A DNA stretch of 64,000 bases, from assembly GCA_937995825.1 (NCBI GenBank), contig CALKJO010000005.1, forward strand, positions 62,001 to 126,000, given 5' to 3'. This DNA comes from an uncultured Anaerolineae bacterium. GTDB lineage: Bacteria; Chloroflexota; Anaerolineae; Aggregatilineales; Phototrophicaceae. The notes under the pieces were generated by a model. That model searched no databases. It had not been told where the DNA came from and saw nothing but the letters and a program-made list of their open reading frames with translations. Position numbers and translations under genes: made by a program. Shown one piece after another: positions 47,389 to 56,019 of this stretch (positions within the stretch are counted from its first letter, which is position 1; each line of letters begins with the position of its first letter).

Positions 47389-49026
47389 GTGAACGGATGG
47401 GTTGGGCTTATCAGCGCGATCTGGCTGGCTGGCGCGTGGATTAGGATTTACCGGCAGGCACGCTTTTATCAGATCGAAGAATACATGAGCCTGCGCTATC
47501 TGCGCTGGATCGCGGCGCGGCGCAATCGCTGGCTGCCGACTCGCCCTGCGCTAGCCTGGCTGTTTGGCAGCGCCATGCTGATGATCCTGACGGAAGCGCC
47601 AGGGAGCTTTGTCCCTGTGCTGATCAGCGTGATCGCGTCGGCGGCGGGCATCATCCCCCCTGAAGAAGGGGAAATCAAGAAGCAGTTCCGCCCCACGCCA
47701 CGCGCCAGACGACTGCTCGGCGCAGCCCTCAGCATCTCTTCAGTGGTTGGGCTGGCGGCGGCGGCTGGACTCGCTGCGCTGGAACTGGACAGCGACTTTG
47801 CGATGATCGCGGCGCTGACCCTGGGCGTAGTGCTGCTGCTGCTTGCGCCCGTCTGGTTGGTCGTTGGCAATCTGATCATGATGCCGGTGGAGGCATTTTT
47901 CCGCCGTCGTTTCATCGCCCAGGCACGCACCGTCTTAGCGGAACTGCGCCCGCAGGTGATCGGCATCACTGGAAGCTACGGCAAGACCAGCACCAAGACT
48001 TATCTCGCGCATATCCTGAATGGTCGTTTCCGCGCCTACCCCACCCCGAAAAGCTACAATACGCTCATGGGGCTGTGCATCGCGATCAACAACGATCTGG
48101 CTCAGGATCGCAGCGTCGAATACTTCATCGCGGAGATGGGCGCGTATATTCCGGGCGAGATCGCGCGCATCTGCGACCTAGTGCATCCGCGCATCGGGAT
48201 CATCGTCGAAGTGGGTCCGCAGCATCTAGAACGATTCGGCTCGCTGGACAATATCGCCAGCGCCAAGTATGAGCTGATCAAGGCGCTGCCAGCCGATGGC
48301 GTCGGCATATTCAACTGGGATAACCCGTATGTGCGCGCGATGATGGAGCGCGGTTATCCACGCACTCGGATCGGCGTGAGCCGCGAACGTGCGCCGGATG
48401 ACCCCAACGCGCCGCGCTATGTGGCGTCGCGTGTGAGTGAATCGCTGGACGGGCTTCGCTTCACCGTGACCGATACCGAGTCAGGCGAAAATGCCGAGTT
48501 TGTGACGCCGCTCTTGGGGCTGCACAATGTGACCAATATCCTGCTTGCAACCGCCGTTGCAGTGCATGAGGGGATGCGCCTGCGCGAGGTGGCGGCGCGC
48601 GTGCGAACGCTTCAGCCCGCTGAAAGCCGACTCGTGCGCCAGACGCTTCCAGAAGGCATTACCATCATCAACGATGCTTACAGCGCCAATCCAGTCGGAA
48701 TCGTCCATGCGCTGCGCGTGCTGTCGATGCATCAGACCGGTCGGCGCGTGCTGATCACGCCGGGGATGGTCGAACTTGGCGCGCTGATGGAACAGGAAAA
48801 TCGAAAATTAGGCGAGATCGCGGCGCAGCACGCGACTGATGTGCTGTTGGTCGGCAGGGATCAGGCTCCGCCGATCCATGCTGGCTTACTGAATGCAGGC
48901 TTTCCGGCGGAGCGCGTGCAGACAGTGGAGACCTTAAGCGAGGCAGTGGAATGGTACAAGCGCAACTTAGCGGCGGGCGATACCGTACTATTCTTGAACG
49001 ATCTGCCTGATACCTATTCCTCATGA
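47389..49026 (+). CDS. Membrane-anchored MurF-like Mur ligase
   Basis: 545 aa from a GTG. The N-terminal about 175 residues carry about four hydrophobic segments (e.g. AWLFGSAMLMILTEAPGSFV, LTLGVVLLLLAPVWLVVGNL) in place of the usual MurF N-domain. From about 185 the Mur ligase core follows: ATP loop VIGITGSYGKTSTKTYLAHI, then TPKSYNTLMGLCIAINND, LLGLHNVTNILLATAVAVHE and INDAYSANPVGIVHALRVL. This adds D-Ala-D-Ala to UDP-MurNAc-tripeptide in MurF; the altered N-domain leaves a different amino-acid substrate possible. Ddl follows two genes later. Confidence 0.8.
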   Translation: MNGWVGLISAIWLAGAWIRIYRQARFYQIEEYMSLRYLRWIAARRNRWLPTRPALAWLFGSAMLMILTEAPGSFVPVLISVIASAAGIIPPEEGEIKKQFRPTPRARRLLGAALSISSVVGLAAAAGLAALELDSDFAMIAALTLGVVLLLLAPVWLVVGNLIMMPVEAFFRRRFIAQARTVLAELRPQVIGITGSYGKTSTKTYLAHILNGRFRAYPTPKSYNTLMGLCIAINNDLAQDRSVEYFIAEMGAYIPGEIARICDLVHPRIGIIVEVGPQHLERFGSLDNIASAKYELIKALPADGVGIFNWDNPYVRAMMERGYPRTRIGVSRERAPDDPNAPRYVASRVSESLDGLRFTVTDTESGENAEFVTPLLGLHNVTNILLATAVAVHEGMRLREVAARVRTLQPAESRLVRQTLPEGITIINDAYSANPVGIVHALRVLSMHQTGRRVLITPGMVELGALMEQENRKLGEIAAQHATDVLLVGRDQAPPIHAGLLNAGFPAERVQTVETLSEAVEWYKRNLAAGDTVLFLNDLPDTYSS

Positions 49027-49035
49027 GGAGGAACG

Positions 49036-49533
49036 ATGAACGTCGTCGAAGGGGGCTTAACCCTCCTTGCCGCTGTCCTGATGGTGATCACCTTCTTTAT
49101 CTCGTTTTCGCCGATCATTTCGGGTCCGCTGGTGATGTGGCTGATCGCGCTCGGCTATGGGACTCTGACTGGATTCCAATATCTGACTGTGCCAGGTATG
49201 ATCGCGATCACCGGACTGATGATTCTCGGATCGACCAGCGACTACTGGCTGCCACTGTTTGGGATCAAAACCGATGGCGCATCGTGCAGCGTGGTATTTG
49301 GGACGATTATCGGCGGGATCATCGGGACGTTTGTCATCCCGATCCCGCTGCTGGGGACGCTGATCGGATCGGTGATCGGCGCAATGGGAATGGAACTGCT
49401 GCGCGTTGGCGACATGAAGAAGACGCTGCGCGCTGGGCATTTCGCAGTTAGGACATACTTTATCGGCATGGCGATGGAAGTTGCTTTCAACATCGCGATT
49501 GCTGCTGTCTTTTTCGCGGTGATCCTGTTCTGA
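49036..49533 (+). CDS. DUF456-family membrane protein
   Basis: 165 aa, about four membrane segments. The Gly-rich turn FGTIIGGIIGTFVIPIPLLG and LIGSVIGAMGMELLRVGDMK are typical of DUF456 proteins. Function unknown. It lies 9 nt after the MurF-like gene and 10 nt before ddl, which suggests a link to the cell envelope. Confidence 0.8.
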   Translation: MNVVEGGLTLLAAVLMVITFFISFSPIISGPLVMWLIALGYGTLTGFQYLTVPGMIAITGLMILGSTSDYWLPLFGIKTDGASCSVVFGTIIGGIIGTFVIPIPLLGTLIGSVIGAMGMELLRVGDMKKTLRAGHFAVRTYFIGMAMEVAFNIAIAAVFFAVILF

Positions 49534-49543
49534 AGAGTGTCTT

Positions 49544-50764
49544 ATGAGTGCACAACGTCAGCTCACATTGGGTGTGATCTTCGGAGGACGCAGCGTTGAA
49601 CATGATGTTTCGGTCGTAACAGGACATCAGGTCATGCGCGCCTGCGATCCAGCGCGATACCAGATCGTGCCGATCTATATTGACCGCGATGGGCGCTGGT
49701 TCACTGGCGAACCGCTGCGCGACCTAAACGCTTTCGAGGGAAATATCACCCAACATGAGGGCGTCGCGCCGTGCGTGCTGTCACCTTCGATTCAGCATCA
49801 CGGGCTGATCATCGAGAGCGGCAAACGCCGGCTTTTCGGCGCGAACAAGCCCGCCATCATCCGGCTGGACGCGGTTTTTCCGACGATTCACGGCTCGCAT
49901 GGCGAAGATGGGACGCTGCAAGGGCTGCTTGAACTGGCTGACATTCCATATGTTGGCTGTGGCGTGATGGCGTCGGCGGTTGCGAATGACAAAGGACTGA
50001 CCAAGCAGGTGATGAAAGCGGCTGGCATTCCGGTGGCGGAGTCGATCAGCTTCAGCCGCCATGAATGGGAAGATGACTCAGAAGCTGTGATAGCGCGGCT
50101 GACTGAAGCGCTGACGTTTCCGATGTTTGTTAAGCCGGTGACGCTTGGTTCGAGCATCGGCGTCGGACGAGCAGCGGATGCGGCAATGCTGCGGGCGTAT
50201 ATCGATGTGGCAGTCAATCTGGATCGGCGCGTGCTGGTGGAGTCTGGAATCGTCGGCGGAGTCGAGATCAACTGCGCGGTCTTAGGCGATGCTCGGAACT
50301 TGAAAGCGTCCGTCCTCGAACAGCCGATCTCATGGGAACAGTTTCTGACGTATGAGGAGAAATATCTGCGCGGAACTGAAGGGATGAAGAGCGCGCAGCG
50401 TCTCATGCCCGCCCCGCTTAGCGCGCAGATGACGGAGACCATTCAGCAGATGGCGGTGGCAGCATTTCGAGCCATCGATGGGCGCGGGACGGCGCGGATC
50501 GACTTTCTGGTGCGCCCAGAAGAGCATGAAATCTACCTCAACGAGATCAACACCATGCCGGGATCGCTGGCATTTTACTTGTGGCAGGAAAGCGGTTTAA
50601 GCGCATCTGAAGTCGTCGATAAATTGGTGAGCCTGGCGCGAGAAGCATATGCCGACAAGCGGCGCAGCACTTACAATTATCAGACCAATCTGATCGCGCT
50701 GACAGCGGCGCGCGGGCTGAAAAATCTGAAAGGCACAAAAGCGCAAGTGAAACACATCGAATAG
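49544..50764 (+). CDS. ddl: D-alanine--D-alanine ligase
   Basis: 406 aa. ATP-grasp: [58 protein letters not shown], and the metal-binding [18 protein letters not shown]. It joins two D-Ala for the peptidoglycan stem. Longer than the 300-370 aa of many Ddl because of an enlarged N-terminal part. The C-terminal 30 residues are basic and rich in Lys. It completes the cell-wall gene run. Confidence 0.94.
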   Translation: MSAQRQLTLGVIFGGRSVEHDVSVVTGHQVMRACDPARYQIVPIYIDRDGRWFTGEPLRDLNAFEGNITQHEGVAPCVLSPSIQHHGLIIESGKRRLFGANKPAIIRLDAVFPTIHGSHGEDGTLQGLLELADIPYVGCGVMASAVANDKGLTKQVMKAAGIPVAESISFSRHEWEDDSEAVIARLTEALTFPMFVKPVTLGSSIGVGRAADAAMLRAYIDVAVNLDRRVLVESGIVGGVEINCAVLGDARNLKASVLEQPISWEQFLTYEEKYLRGTEGMKSAQRLMPAPLSAQMTETIQQMAVAAFRAIDGRGTARIDFLVRPEEHEIYLNEINTMPGSLAFYLWQESGLSASEVVDKLVSLAREAYADKRRSTYNYQTNLIALTAARGLKNLKGTKAQVKHIE

Positions 50765-50804
50765 CGGTACAATAACAAGCGCGCGGGGTCTAAGGTCGCA
50801 TTTT

Positions 50805-52427
50805 ATGATATTGAATCTACGCCGCCGGAAGGCGCTGACAGGTGTGCTGCTGGCATTGTTCACCGGCGCTTGTGGCAGCATTCGCATCGCATCGGTGCCG
50901 ACGCCAACGCTGCCAGGTGCAGTTGTGCCGACTCGGGTGAGTCTGACTCCTACCCCAACTGACACCCCGACCGCTACGGCAACACCGACCGAGACACCCA
51001 CTCCGACGGAAACGCCATCACCGACGCCAACCAATACCGATGCGCCTACGCCAACCGCGACTCCGTCAGCGACCCCAACCAACACAGATACGCCTACACC
51101 AACCGAAACCGTCACACCATCGCTGACGCCGACAAATACGCAGAACGCGGTGATCAATGTGCCGCGAGACGCGATCCCGTTTGAGGCGTCAACGTCGTTT
51201 CAGAGGGCATCAATTATTGCACATTTAGCCCTGAATGCGCCGATTGTCGCAGCGCTGGACGACGAAACTCCCACGCTGTTGTTCACGTTCAACGGAACCC
51301 TGAATGATGTGATCAGCATTCGCATGGCAGCGGTTGAAAACAGCGCCTTGGAACCCTATCTGATCGTGCTGGATGCCAAAGGGCGCGAACTGGCGCGGCA
51401 GGACGTGGCTCTTCAAGAGAATTTTAACGTCGGTGAGATTAACGGAATGCGCCTGCCTGAAACAGGACAATACATCATCGTTGCAACGCGAATCGGGCAG
51501 TTTTTCGGGAAGACACAAGGCAGCCTTGAGCTGCTGATCCGGCAGAGCGACCCGTCTGAAACGCCGCTGGGATTGTTCTCCCGTCCGCTGAACTACGACA
51601 CGCTGCAATCAGGGACGATCAGCGAGCGCGTCGGAGTTGAAACCTACACCTTCCGGGGCAACGCCGGGGATGTCATCAGTATTCAGATGTCAGCAATGAG
51701 CGGCAATCTCGATACACGTCTGCTCTTGAGCGATAATTTAGGAGGCATTCTGGACAACAACGATGACGATCTGCTCGCCAACAGCACCGACTCGTCCATT
51801 TCACGCTACACACTGCCCAAAAGCGGCTACTACACCATTCTGGCGACGCGCTATCAAGCGGCAGACATCGAGCCGACCACGGGTGATTATCGGGTTAAGC
51901 TGACGCTGGATGAGCCGAGCGCACCAGGAGCCATCGCGCCAATCTACGGCGTGTTGAGCATCCCTGACTCGACAACGCTGCTGGACGACGGTCGTTTCTT
52001 TGTCAATTACAGCGCCGGAGATGCAATTATCAACGGAAGCGAGCTGAGCCTGCAAACTCTGCTAACCTTCCACACGCCTGATTTGGGTCAAAATCGCCGT
52101 CTGCGCCGCGCCGCCCTGCAGATCGCACCTTGTCTTGAATTCAACAATGGATTTGGAGCGCTCGGGGCGCTGTCGATCTATCAGGACAATTACGGAGCCT
52201 TGATCCCCGGTCGCATCTATACGCGGCTGTTTCCAGGAGCGCGGCTGCTGACGTCACAAACCCACTGCGACGAGGTGGATGTGACGGATACAGTGCGTGC
52301 CGCCTATGAGAGCGGAACGCGGTTAGCGCAGTTCAGACTGCTGTTTAGAAACAGCTCCGTTAACGGCATCAGCGATGAGGTGCGTTTCACGCCGCGTCTG
52401 CTGATTGAACGGGAAGCCGTATCATAA
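50805..52427 (+). CDS. Secreted lipoprotein-like protein with Pro/Thr linker and PPC domains
   Basis: 540 aa. Signal-type N-terminus [19 protein letters not shown] with a possible lipobox (FTGAC, Cys at about 23). A Pro/Thr-rich linker runs to about residue 110 (repeated TPTPTETP and TPTNTD units). Then two pre-peptidase C-terminal type beta domains: about 130-240 ([20 protein letters not shown]) and about 260-370 ([20 protein letters not shown]). A C-terminal domain with two Cys ends the protein. Likely surface-exposed binding or adhesion; ligand unknown. Confidence 0.75.
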   Translation: MILNLRRRKALTGVLLALFTGACGSIRIASVPTPTLPGAVVPTRVSLTPTPTDTPTATATPTETPTPTETPSPTPTNTDAPTPTATPSATPTNTDTPTPTETVTPSLTPTNTQNAVINVPRDAIPFEASTSFQRASIIAHLALNAPIVAALDDETPTLLFTFNGTLNDVISIRMAAVENSALEPYLIVLDAKGRELARQDVALQENFNVGEINGMRLPETGQYIIVATRIGQFFGKTQGSLELLIRQSDPSETPLGLFSRPLNYDTLQSGTISERVGVETYTFRGNAGDVISIQMSAMSGNLDTRLLLSDNLGGILDNNDDDLLANSTDSSISRYTLPKSGYYTILATRYQAADIEPTTGDYRVKLTLDEPSAPGAIAPIYGVLSIPDSTTLLDDGRFFVNYSAGDAIINGSELSLQTLLTFHTPDLGQNRRLRRAALQIAPCLEFNNGFGALGALSIYQDNYGALIPGRIYTRLFPGARLLTSQTHCDEVDVTDTVRAAYESGTRLAQFRLLFRNSSVNGISDEVRFTPRLLIEREAVS

Positions 52428-52493
52428 ACGGGAGGCGCTCCGCTTCGATGAATGCTCAGACAGCGCCCAGTTTAGCGCAGAGAAGGGCAAAAC

Positions 52494-54068
52494 GTGCCAT
52501 ATCAATCCGGCGGCGGTCGGAGGAATAACGTCCAGCTCGGCGTTGGACAGTCGATCTGGGCAGGCAGTCCGCCGCCAGCTATTCCAGAGCGCGTGCTGGA
52601 TGGAATCCCCGGTTTTTTCGCTTGGTTTGGGCTGCTGTTCTGTGTGATTGCAGCCATGGCGTTTCCAAACACCATGCTGCTGATCGCTGTAATCGTCGGC
52701 GTTTACAATGCACTTCGCTTTTTCACTTCCGGCATTGCCAACGTGATCGGGCTGATGCGCATTCGCCAATGGGAACGCATTAACTGGCGCACCGAGTATC
52801 AGCGCCGCTGGACACCGGAGGCTCTTTCCTGGGATGAGGTAATCCACGTTGTCATCATTCCAAACTACAAAGAACCCATCTCCGTTCTGGCGAAAACGCT
52901 GGAAAATCTAGCACAGCAGGATGATGCCGCGCGCAGCCTGGTCATCGTGCTGGCAATGGAAGCGGCAGAAAGGGACTGCGTCGAAAAAGCCAGAGAACTG
53001 CAGCACCAGTTCAGGTCGCGCTTCGCGCACTGCTTCTATACAGTGCATCCGCGCGGTCTGCCCGGTGAGATGCAGTGCAAATCCGCGAATCAGGCATGGG
53101 CGGCGCGCTGGGTCAAGCGCGAACTGGTGGATGAGCGCGGTTACCCTATCGACCATATCCTGGTCACGACAATGGACGCCGACACCTTGTGGCATAAAAA
53201 TCACTTTGCAGCGCTTACCTGCCTGTTTGCGACCAATCCCGACCGCTACCTGCGCTTCTGGCAGGCTCCAATCCGATATCATGGCAACATCTGGGAGATC
53301 AACCCGCTGCTGCGGATCGTCAACGCCTACTCGACAGCGCTGGAGCTGGCATATCTGGCTGCGCCGTGGGGGCTAGCACTGCCGATGTCGTCGTATTCGC
53401 TCAGTCTGCGTCTTCTGGACTCCAGCGGCTACTGGGACGGCGATGTGATCGCGGATGAGTGGCACATGTTCATCAAGGCATTTTTTGCTCGGAACGCGGA
53501 AGTGAAGCTGGAGCGAGTCTTTTTACCATTTCTGGCGCAGGCGACAACGGGCGATACGCTGCTGGAGGCGATCCGCAATCGCTACCTGCAAACGCTCAGA
53601 CATGCCTGGGGCAGCAAAGAAGTTGGGTTCACCATCGCCAAGATGCTCGAACATCCAGAGATCGACTTTGGGCGGTCATTCAGACTGCTCATGCGCATCT
53701 CTCAGGACATTATGCTTGCCGGACCCGGCTGGGTCATCCTGACGGTCGGCTCACAGCTTCCACTGCTGTTCAATCCGCATATCCTGGAGCAGATGCTCGC
53801 AGAGGGGTTCAGCAATCCGATCTTCGCGGCGCTGCAGGTGTCCTTTGCGGTCGTGACGATTCTGGGAATCGTCTTCTGGATTCAAGATGTCATCGTCCGC
53901 CCACCTCGCCCGAGACCCGCGACGATCCTAGAGCGCTTTTACACGCTGCTCAGCTTCCCACTGCTGCCAGTAATGACGCTGATCTTCGTCGCTATTCCCA
54001 CCCTGCAAGCGCAGACCCGCCTGTTGATCGGGATGCCGCTGCAGTTCCGAGTCACCAAGAAGAAGTAG
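52494..54068 (+). CDS. Family 2 glycosyltransferase, membrane-bound (cellulose-synthase-like)
   Basis: 524 aa from a GTG with GAAGG 7 nt upstream. Two N-terminal membrane segments (about 30-85), then the catalytic domain: VVIIPNYKEPISVLAKTLEN, the DxD-type TTMDADTLWHKNHF, GDVIADEWHMF (equivalent of the TED/base motif) and RYLQTLRHAWG in the Q-x-x-R-W position. Two to three C-terminal membrane segments close the protein. It probably makes or exports a polysaccharide; the sugar is unknown. Confidence 0.83.
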   Translation: MPYQSGGGRRNNVQLGVGQSIWAGSPPPAIPERVLDGIPGFFAWFGLLFCVIAAMAFPNTMLLIAVIVGVYNALRFFTSGIANVIGLMRIRQWERINWRTEYQRRWTPEALSWDEVIHVVIIPNYKEPISVLAKTLENLAQQDDAARSLVIVLAMEAAERDCVEKARELQHQFRSRFAHCFYTVHPRGLPGEMQCKSANQAWAARWVKRELVDERGYPIDHILVTTMDADTLWHKNHFAALTCLFATNPDRYLRFWQAPIRYHGNIWEINPLLRIVNAYSTALELAYLAAPWGLALPMSSYSLSLRLLDSSGYWDGDVIADEWHMFIKAFFARNAEVKLERVFLPFLAQATTGDTLLEAIRNRYLQTLRHAWGSKEVGFTIAKMLEHPEIDFGRSFRLLMRISQDIMLAGPGWVILTVGSQLPLLFNPHILEQMLAEGFSNPIFAALQVSFAVVTILGIVFWIQDVIVRPPRPRPATILERFYTLLSFPLLPVMTLIFVAIPTLQAQTRLLIGMPLQFRVTKKK

Positions 54069-54133
54069 CCGCTGTTCAGGCTTGATCGCCGCCATTATAA
54101 TAATGAGATCATGCATATCTATAAGGCACTTCC

Positions 54134-55252
54134 ATGAAAGAGCGAGTACACAAGCTGCTAGCGGAGGCGAATATCGGTTCGCGCCGCGAGTCTGAGCTGC
54201 TGATCGCGCAGGGGCGCGTTCGTGTCAACGGCGCAGTGATCACAGTCGGCGATAAGGCAGATAAAGATACCGATATCATTGAAGTAGACGGGCAAAAAGT
54301 CATCTTCGGGCGCAGCCAGAAACGCTACATCGCCCTTTATAAGCCCAAACAAGTCCTGTCTACCCATGTCCCTCATCGCAGCGATGATCGGCAAACAGTT
54401 TTTGACCTGATCCCATTTAAGGAACGGCTTTTCTCTATCGGTCGGCTTGACGCGGACAGCGAAGGGCTGATCGTGCTGACCAACGACGGCGAAATGGCGC
54501 AGCGCCTCTCCCATCCCCGCTTCAAGCACACCAAAACATACAAAGTGCAGGTTGTCGGGCTGCCGAGCGAGCGCACCTTAGAGCGCTGGCAGGCAGGCGT
54601 CGAACTGGAAGATGGCATGACCGCACCCTGCGTAGTCAAGATCGTCAAGGGCGATCCGCGCGAAACCACGCTGCGGATCATCATGACGGAGGGGAAAAAG
54701 CGGCAGATTCGGCGAGTCGCATCGCTGCTCGGGCATCCGGTGCGGCGGTTAGTGCGGACGCATATCGGGATGCTCAGTGTTGAAGGGCTGCGACCAGGCG
54801 AATGGCGTGAGATGAACGCCGCAGAGATTGAAGCACTGCAAACGCCATCACGTGAGATCAAGCAGCTCAGGGCGGCATCGCGCCAGCAGTACAAACGCGA
54901 TCACGGCGCACAGCCCGAATCACGTCCGGCGCAGCGCGAGTCCGCGCCGCCGCATCGAAGCAGCTATGCAGCAGTGCGCCCGGCAGCTCGGAGCAGCAAA
55001 ACGAGCAGCTGGCGCAAAAAAGCGGATGAAGTGATCGACTCGTGGAGCCCGGATCGTCGTCCTCGACGTGAGGGCGGCGCATCTGACCGCCCGCGCTTGC
55101 GCCGCGACGATGCCCGGCACCCATCCCGACGTGAGGGCGGCGCATCTGACCGCCCGCGCCGAAGCGGAGATCGTCCGGCAGGCAGACAGAACCGTTCCAC
55201 CAACCGACCCGCACAGCGGCGACCCCGTAAGACAGAGAATGATGAGGAATAA
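54134..55252 (+). CDS. RsuA/RluB-family pseudouridine synthase with a basic tail
   Basis: 372 aa. An S4 RNA-binding domain (about 1-60, ERVHKLLAEANIGSRRESEL), then the synthase core (about 60-240) with the catalytic Asp in FSIGRLDADSEGLIVLTNDG and the GKKRQIRRVASLLGHPVRRL motif. The residue set points to RluB/RsuA, which modify 23S or 16S rRNA. The C-terminal 130 residues are Arg/Ser-rich and low-complexity, with a 21-residue-period repeat of RREGGASDRPR. A tail of this kind is common in RluB and may bind RNA. Confidence 0.88.
   Translation: MKERVHKLLAEANIGSRRESELLIAQGRVRVNGAVITVGDKADKDTDIIEVDGQKVIFGRSQKRYIALYKPKQVLSTHVPHRSDDRQTVFDLIPFKERLFSIGRLDADSEGLIVLTNDGEMAQRLSHPRFKHTKTYKVQVVGLPSERTLERWQAGVELEDGMTAPCVVKIVKGDPRETTLRIIMTEGKKRQIRRVASLLGHPVRRLVRTHIGMLSVEGLRPGEWREMNAAEIEALQTPSREIKQLRAASRQQYKRDHGAQPESRPAQRESAPPHRSSYAAVRPAARSSKTSSWRKKADEVIDSWSPDRRPRREGGASDRPRLRRDDARHPSRREGGASDRPRRSGDRPAGRQNRSTNRPAQRRPRKTENDEE
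55064..55096 (+). repeat. 33-nt direct repeat, copy 1
   Basis: Identical to 55127-55159, starting CGACGTGAGGGCGGCGCATC. The period of 63 nt keeps the frame and encodes the repeated tail of the pseudouridine synthase. Confidence 0.85.
55127..55159 (+). repeat. 33-nt direct repeat, copy 2
   Basis: Second identical copy, 63 nt after the first. Recent duplication or gene conversion is likely because codon choices are also identical. Confidence 0.85.
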
Positions 55253-55260
55253 AGACGACG

Positions 55261-56001
55261 ATGGCGAGTATGGACATGTCAGTGGAGACCTATGTCTCCA
55301 TGCAGCCGCGCTATGCGTGGCGGCGGCAGATCATGCGCAGCCTCGCACGCGCCGTTTTCAGCGTTGCTTTCCAAGTCACCTATACCAATACCGACTGTGT
55401 GCCGGACAGCGGCGGCGCTGTTCTGCTCATGAATCATATTTCGCTGCTTGATCCGGCGTTGTGCATTGCGGCGGTGCAGCGCCGTTTTGTGCTGCCGATG
55501 TCAAAGGTGGAAAACCTGCGCCACCCAATCATCGGTCCGCTGGTGCGTTTCTACGGCGGCTACACGATCAATCGCGGCGAAGTTGACCGCAAGGCACTGA
55601 CCAATTCAATCGAACTCATTAAAAGCGGTCAGCTTATCTTAATTGCGCCGGAAGGGACTCGGCAGGTCAATGGATTGACTCAGCCAAAGGACGGGCTAGC
55701 CTATGTGGCGACCAAAGCCGATGGGGTCATCGTGCCGGCTGCAATTTCAGGGGCGCAGCGCTGGACAAGCGAACTCAAAAAATTCAGGCGCGCCTCGATC
55801 AACGTCAATTTCGGGCGTCCGTTCCGGTTCAAGACAGGCGGGCGCGCTCGCATACCCCGCGAAGAACTAAGTGAAATGAGCGAGCAGGCGATGTATCAGC
55901 TTGCCGCTGCAATTCAAGACCCGGCGCTGCGCGGTGTGTACAGCGATCTGAGCCGCGCCCGAACCGATCTGCTCGAATTTGTCGATCCACGTCATCCCTG
56001 A
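55261..56001 (+). CDS. plsC: 1-acyl-sn-glycerol-3-phosphate acyltransferase
   Basis: 246 aa. Acyltransferase block I MNHISLLDPALCIAAV (NHx4D), block II FYGGYTINRGEVDRK, block III LIAPEGTRQVNGLTQPKDG and a Pro in VIVPAAISGAQRW (block IV). It acylates lysophosphatidic acid to phosphatidic acid at the membrane. One hydrophobic stretch lies near the N-terminus. The assignment to PlsC rather than another LPLAT relative is by motif only. The gene lies 8 nt after the pseudouridine synthase. Confidence 0.85.
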   Translation: MASMDMSVETYVSMQPRYAWRRQIMRSLARAVFSVAFQVTYTNTDCVPDSGGAVLLMNHISLLDPALCIAAVQRRFVLPMSKVENLRHPIIGPLVRFYGGYTINRGEVDRKALTNSIELIKSGQLILIAPEGTRQVNGLTQPKDGLAYVATKADGVIVPAAISGAQRWTSELKKFRRASINVNFGRPFRFKTGGRARIPREELSEMSEQAMYQLAAAIQDPALRGVYSDLSRARTDLLEFVDPRHP

Positions 56002-56019
56002 GGCAGGAGGCAGCAGTCT

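Noticed and set aside
50920..51150. Tandem-repeat array in the Pro/Thr linker as a CRISPR or mobile repeat
   Set aside because: The repeats are short, in frame and encode the Pro/Thr linker of the lipoprotein-like protein.
52448..52528. 26-codon ORF (MNAQTAPSLAQ...) ahead of the glycosyltransferase
   Set aside because: Overlaps the glycosyltransferase start and has GGAGG 12 nt away at best. Nothing else supports it.
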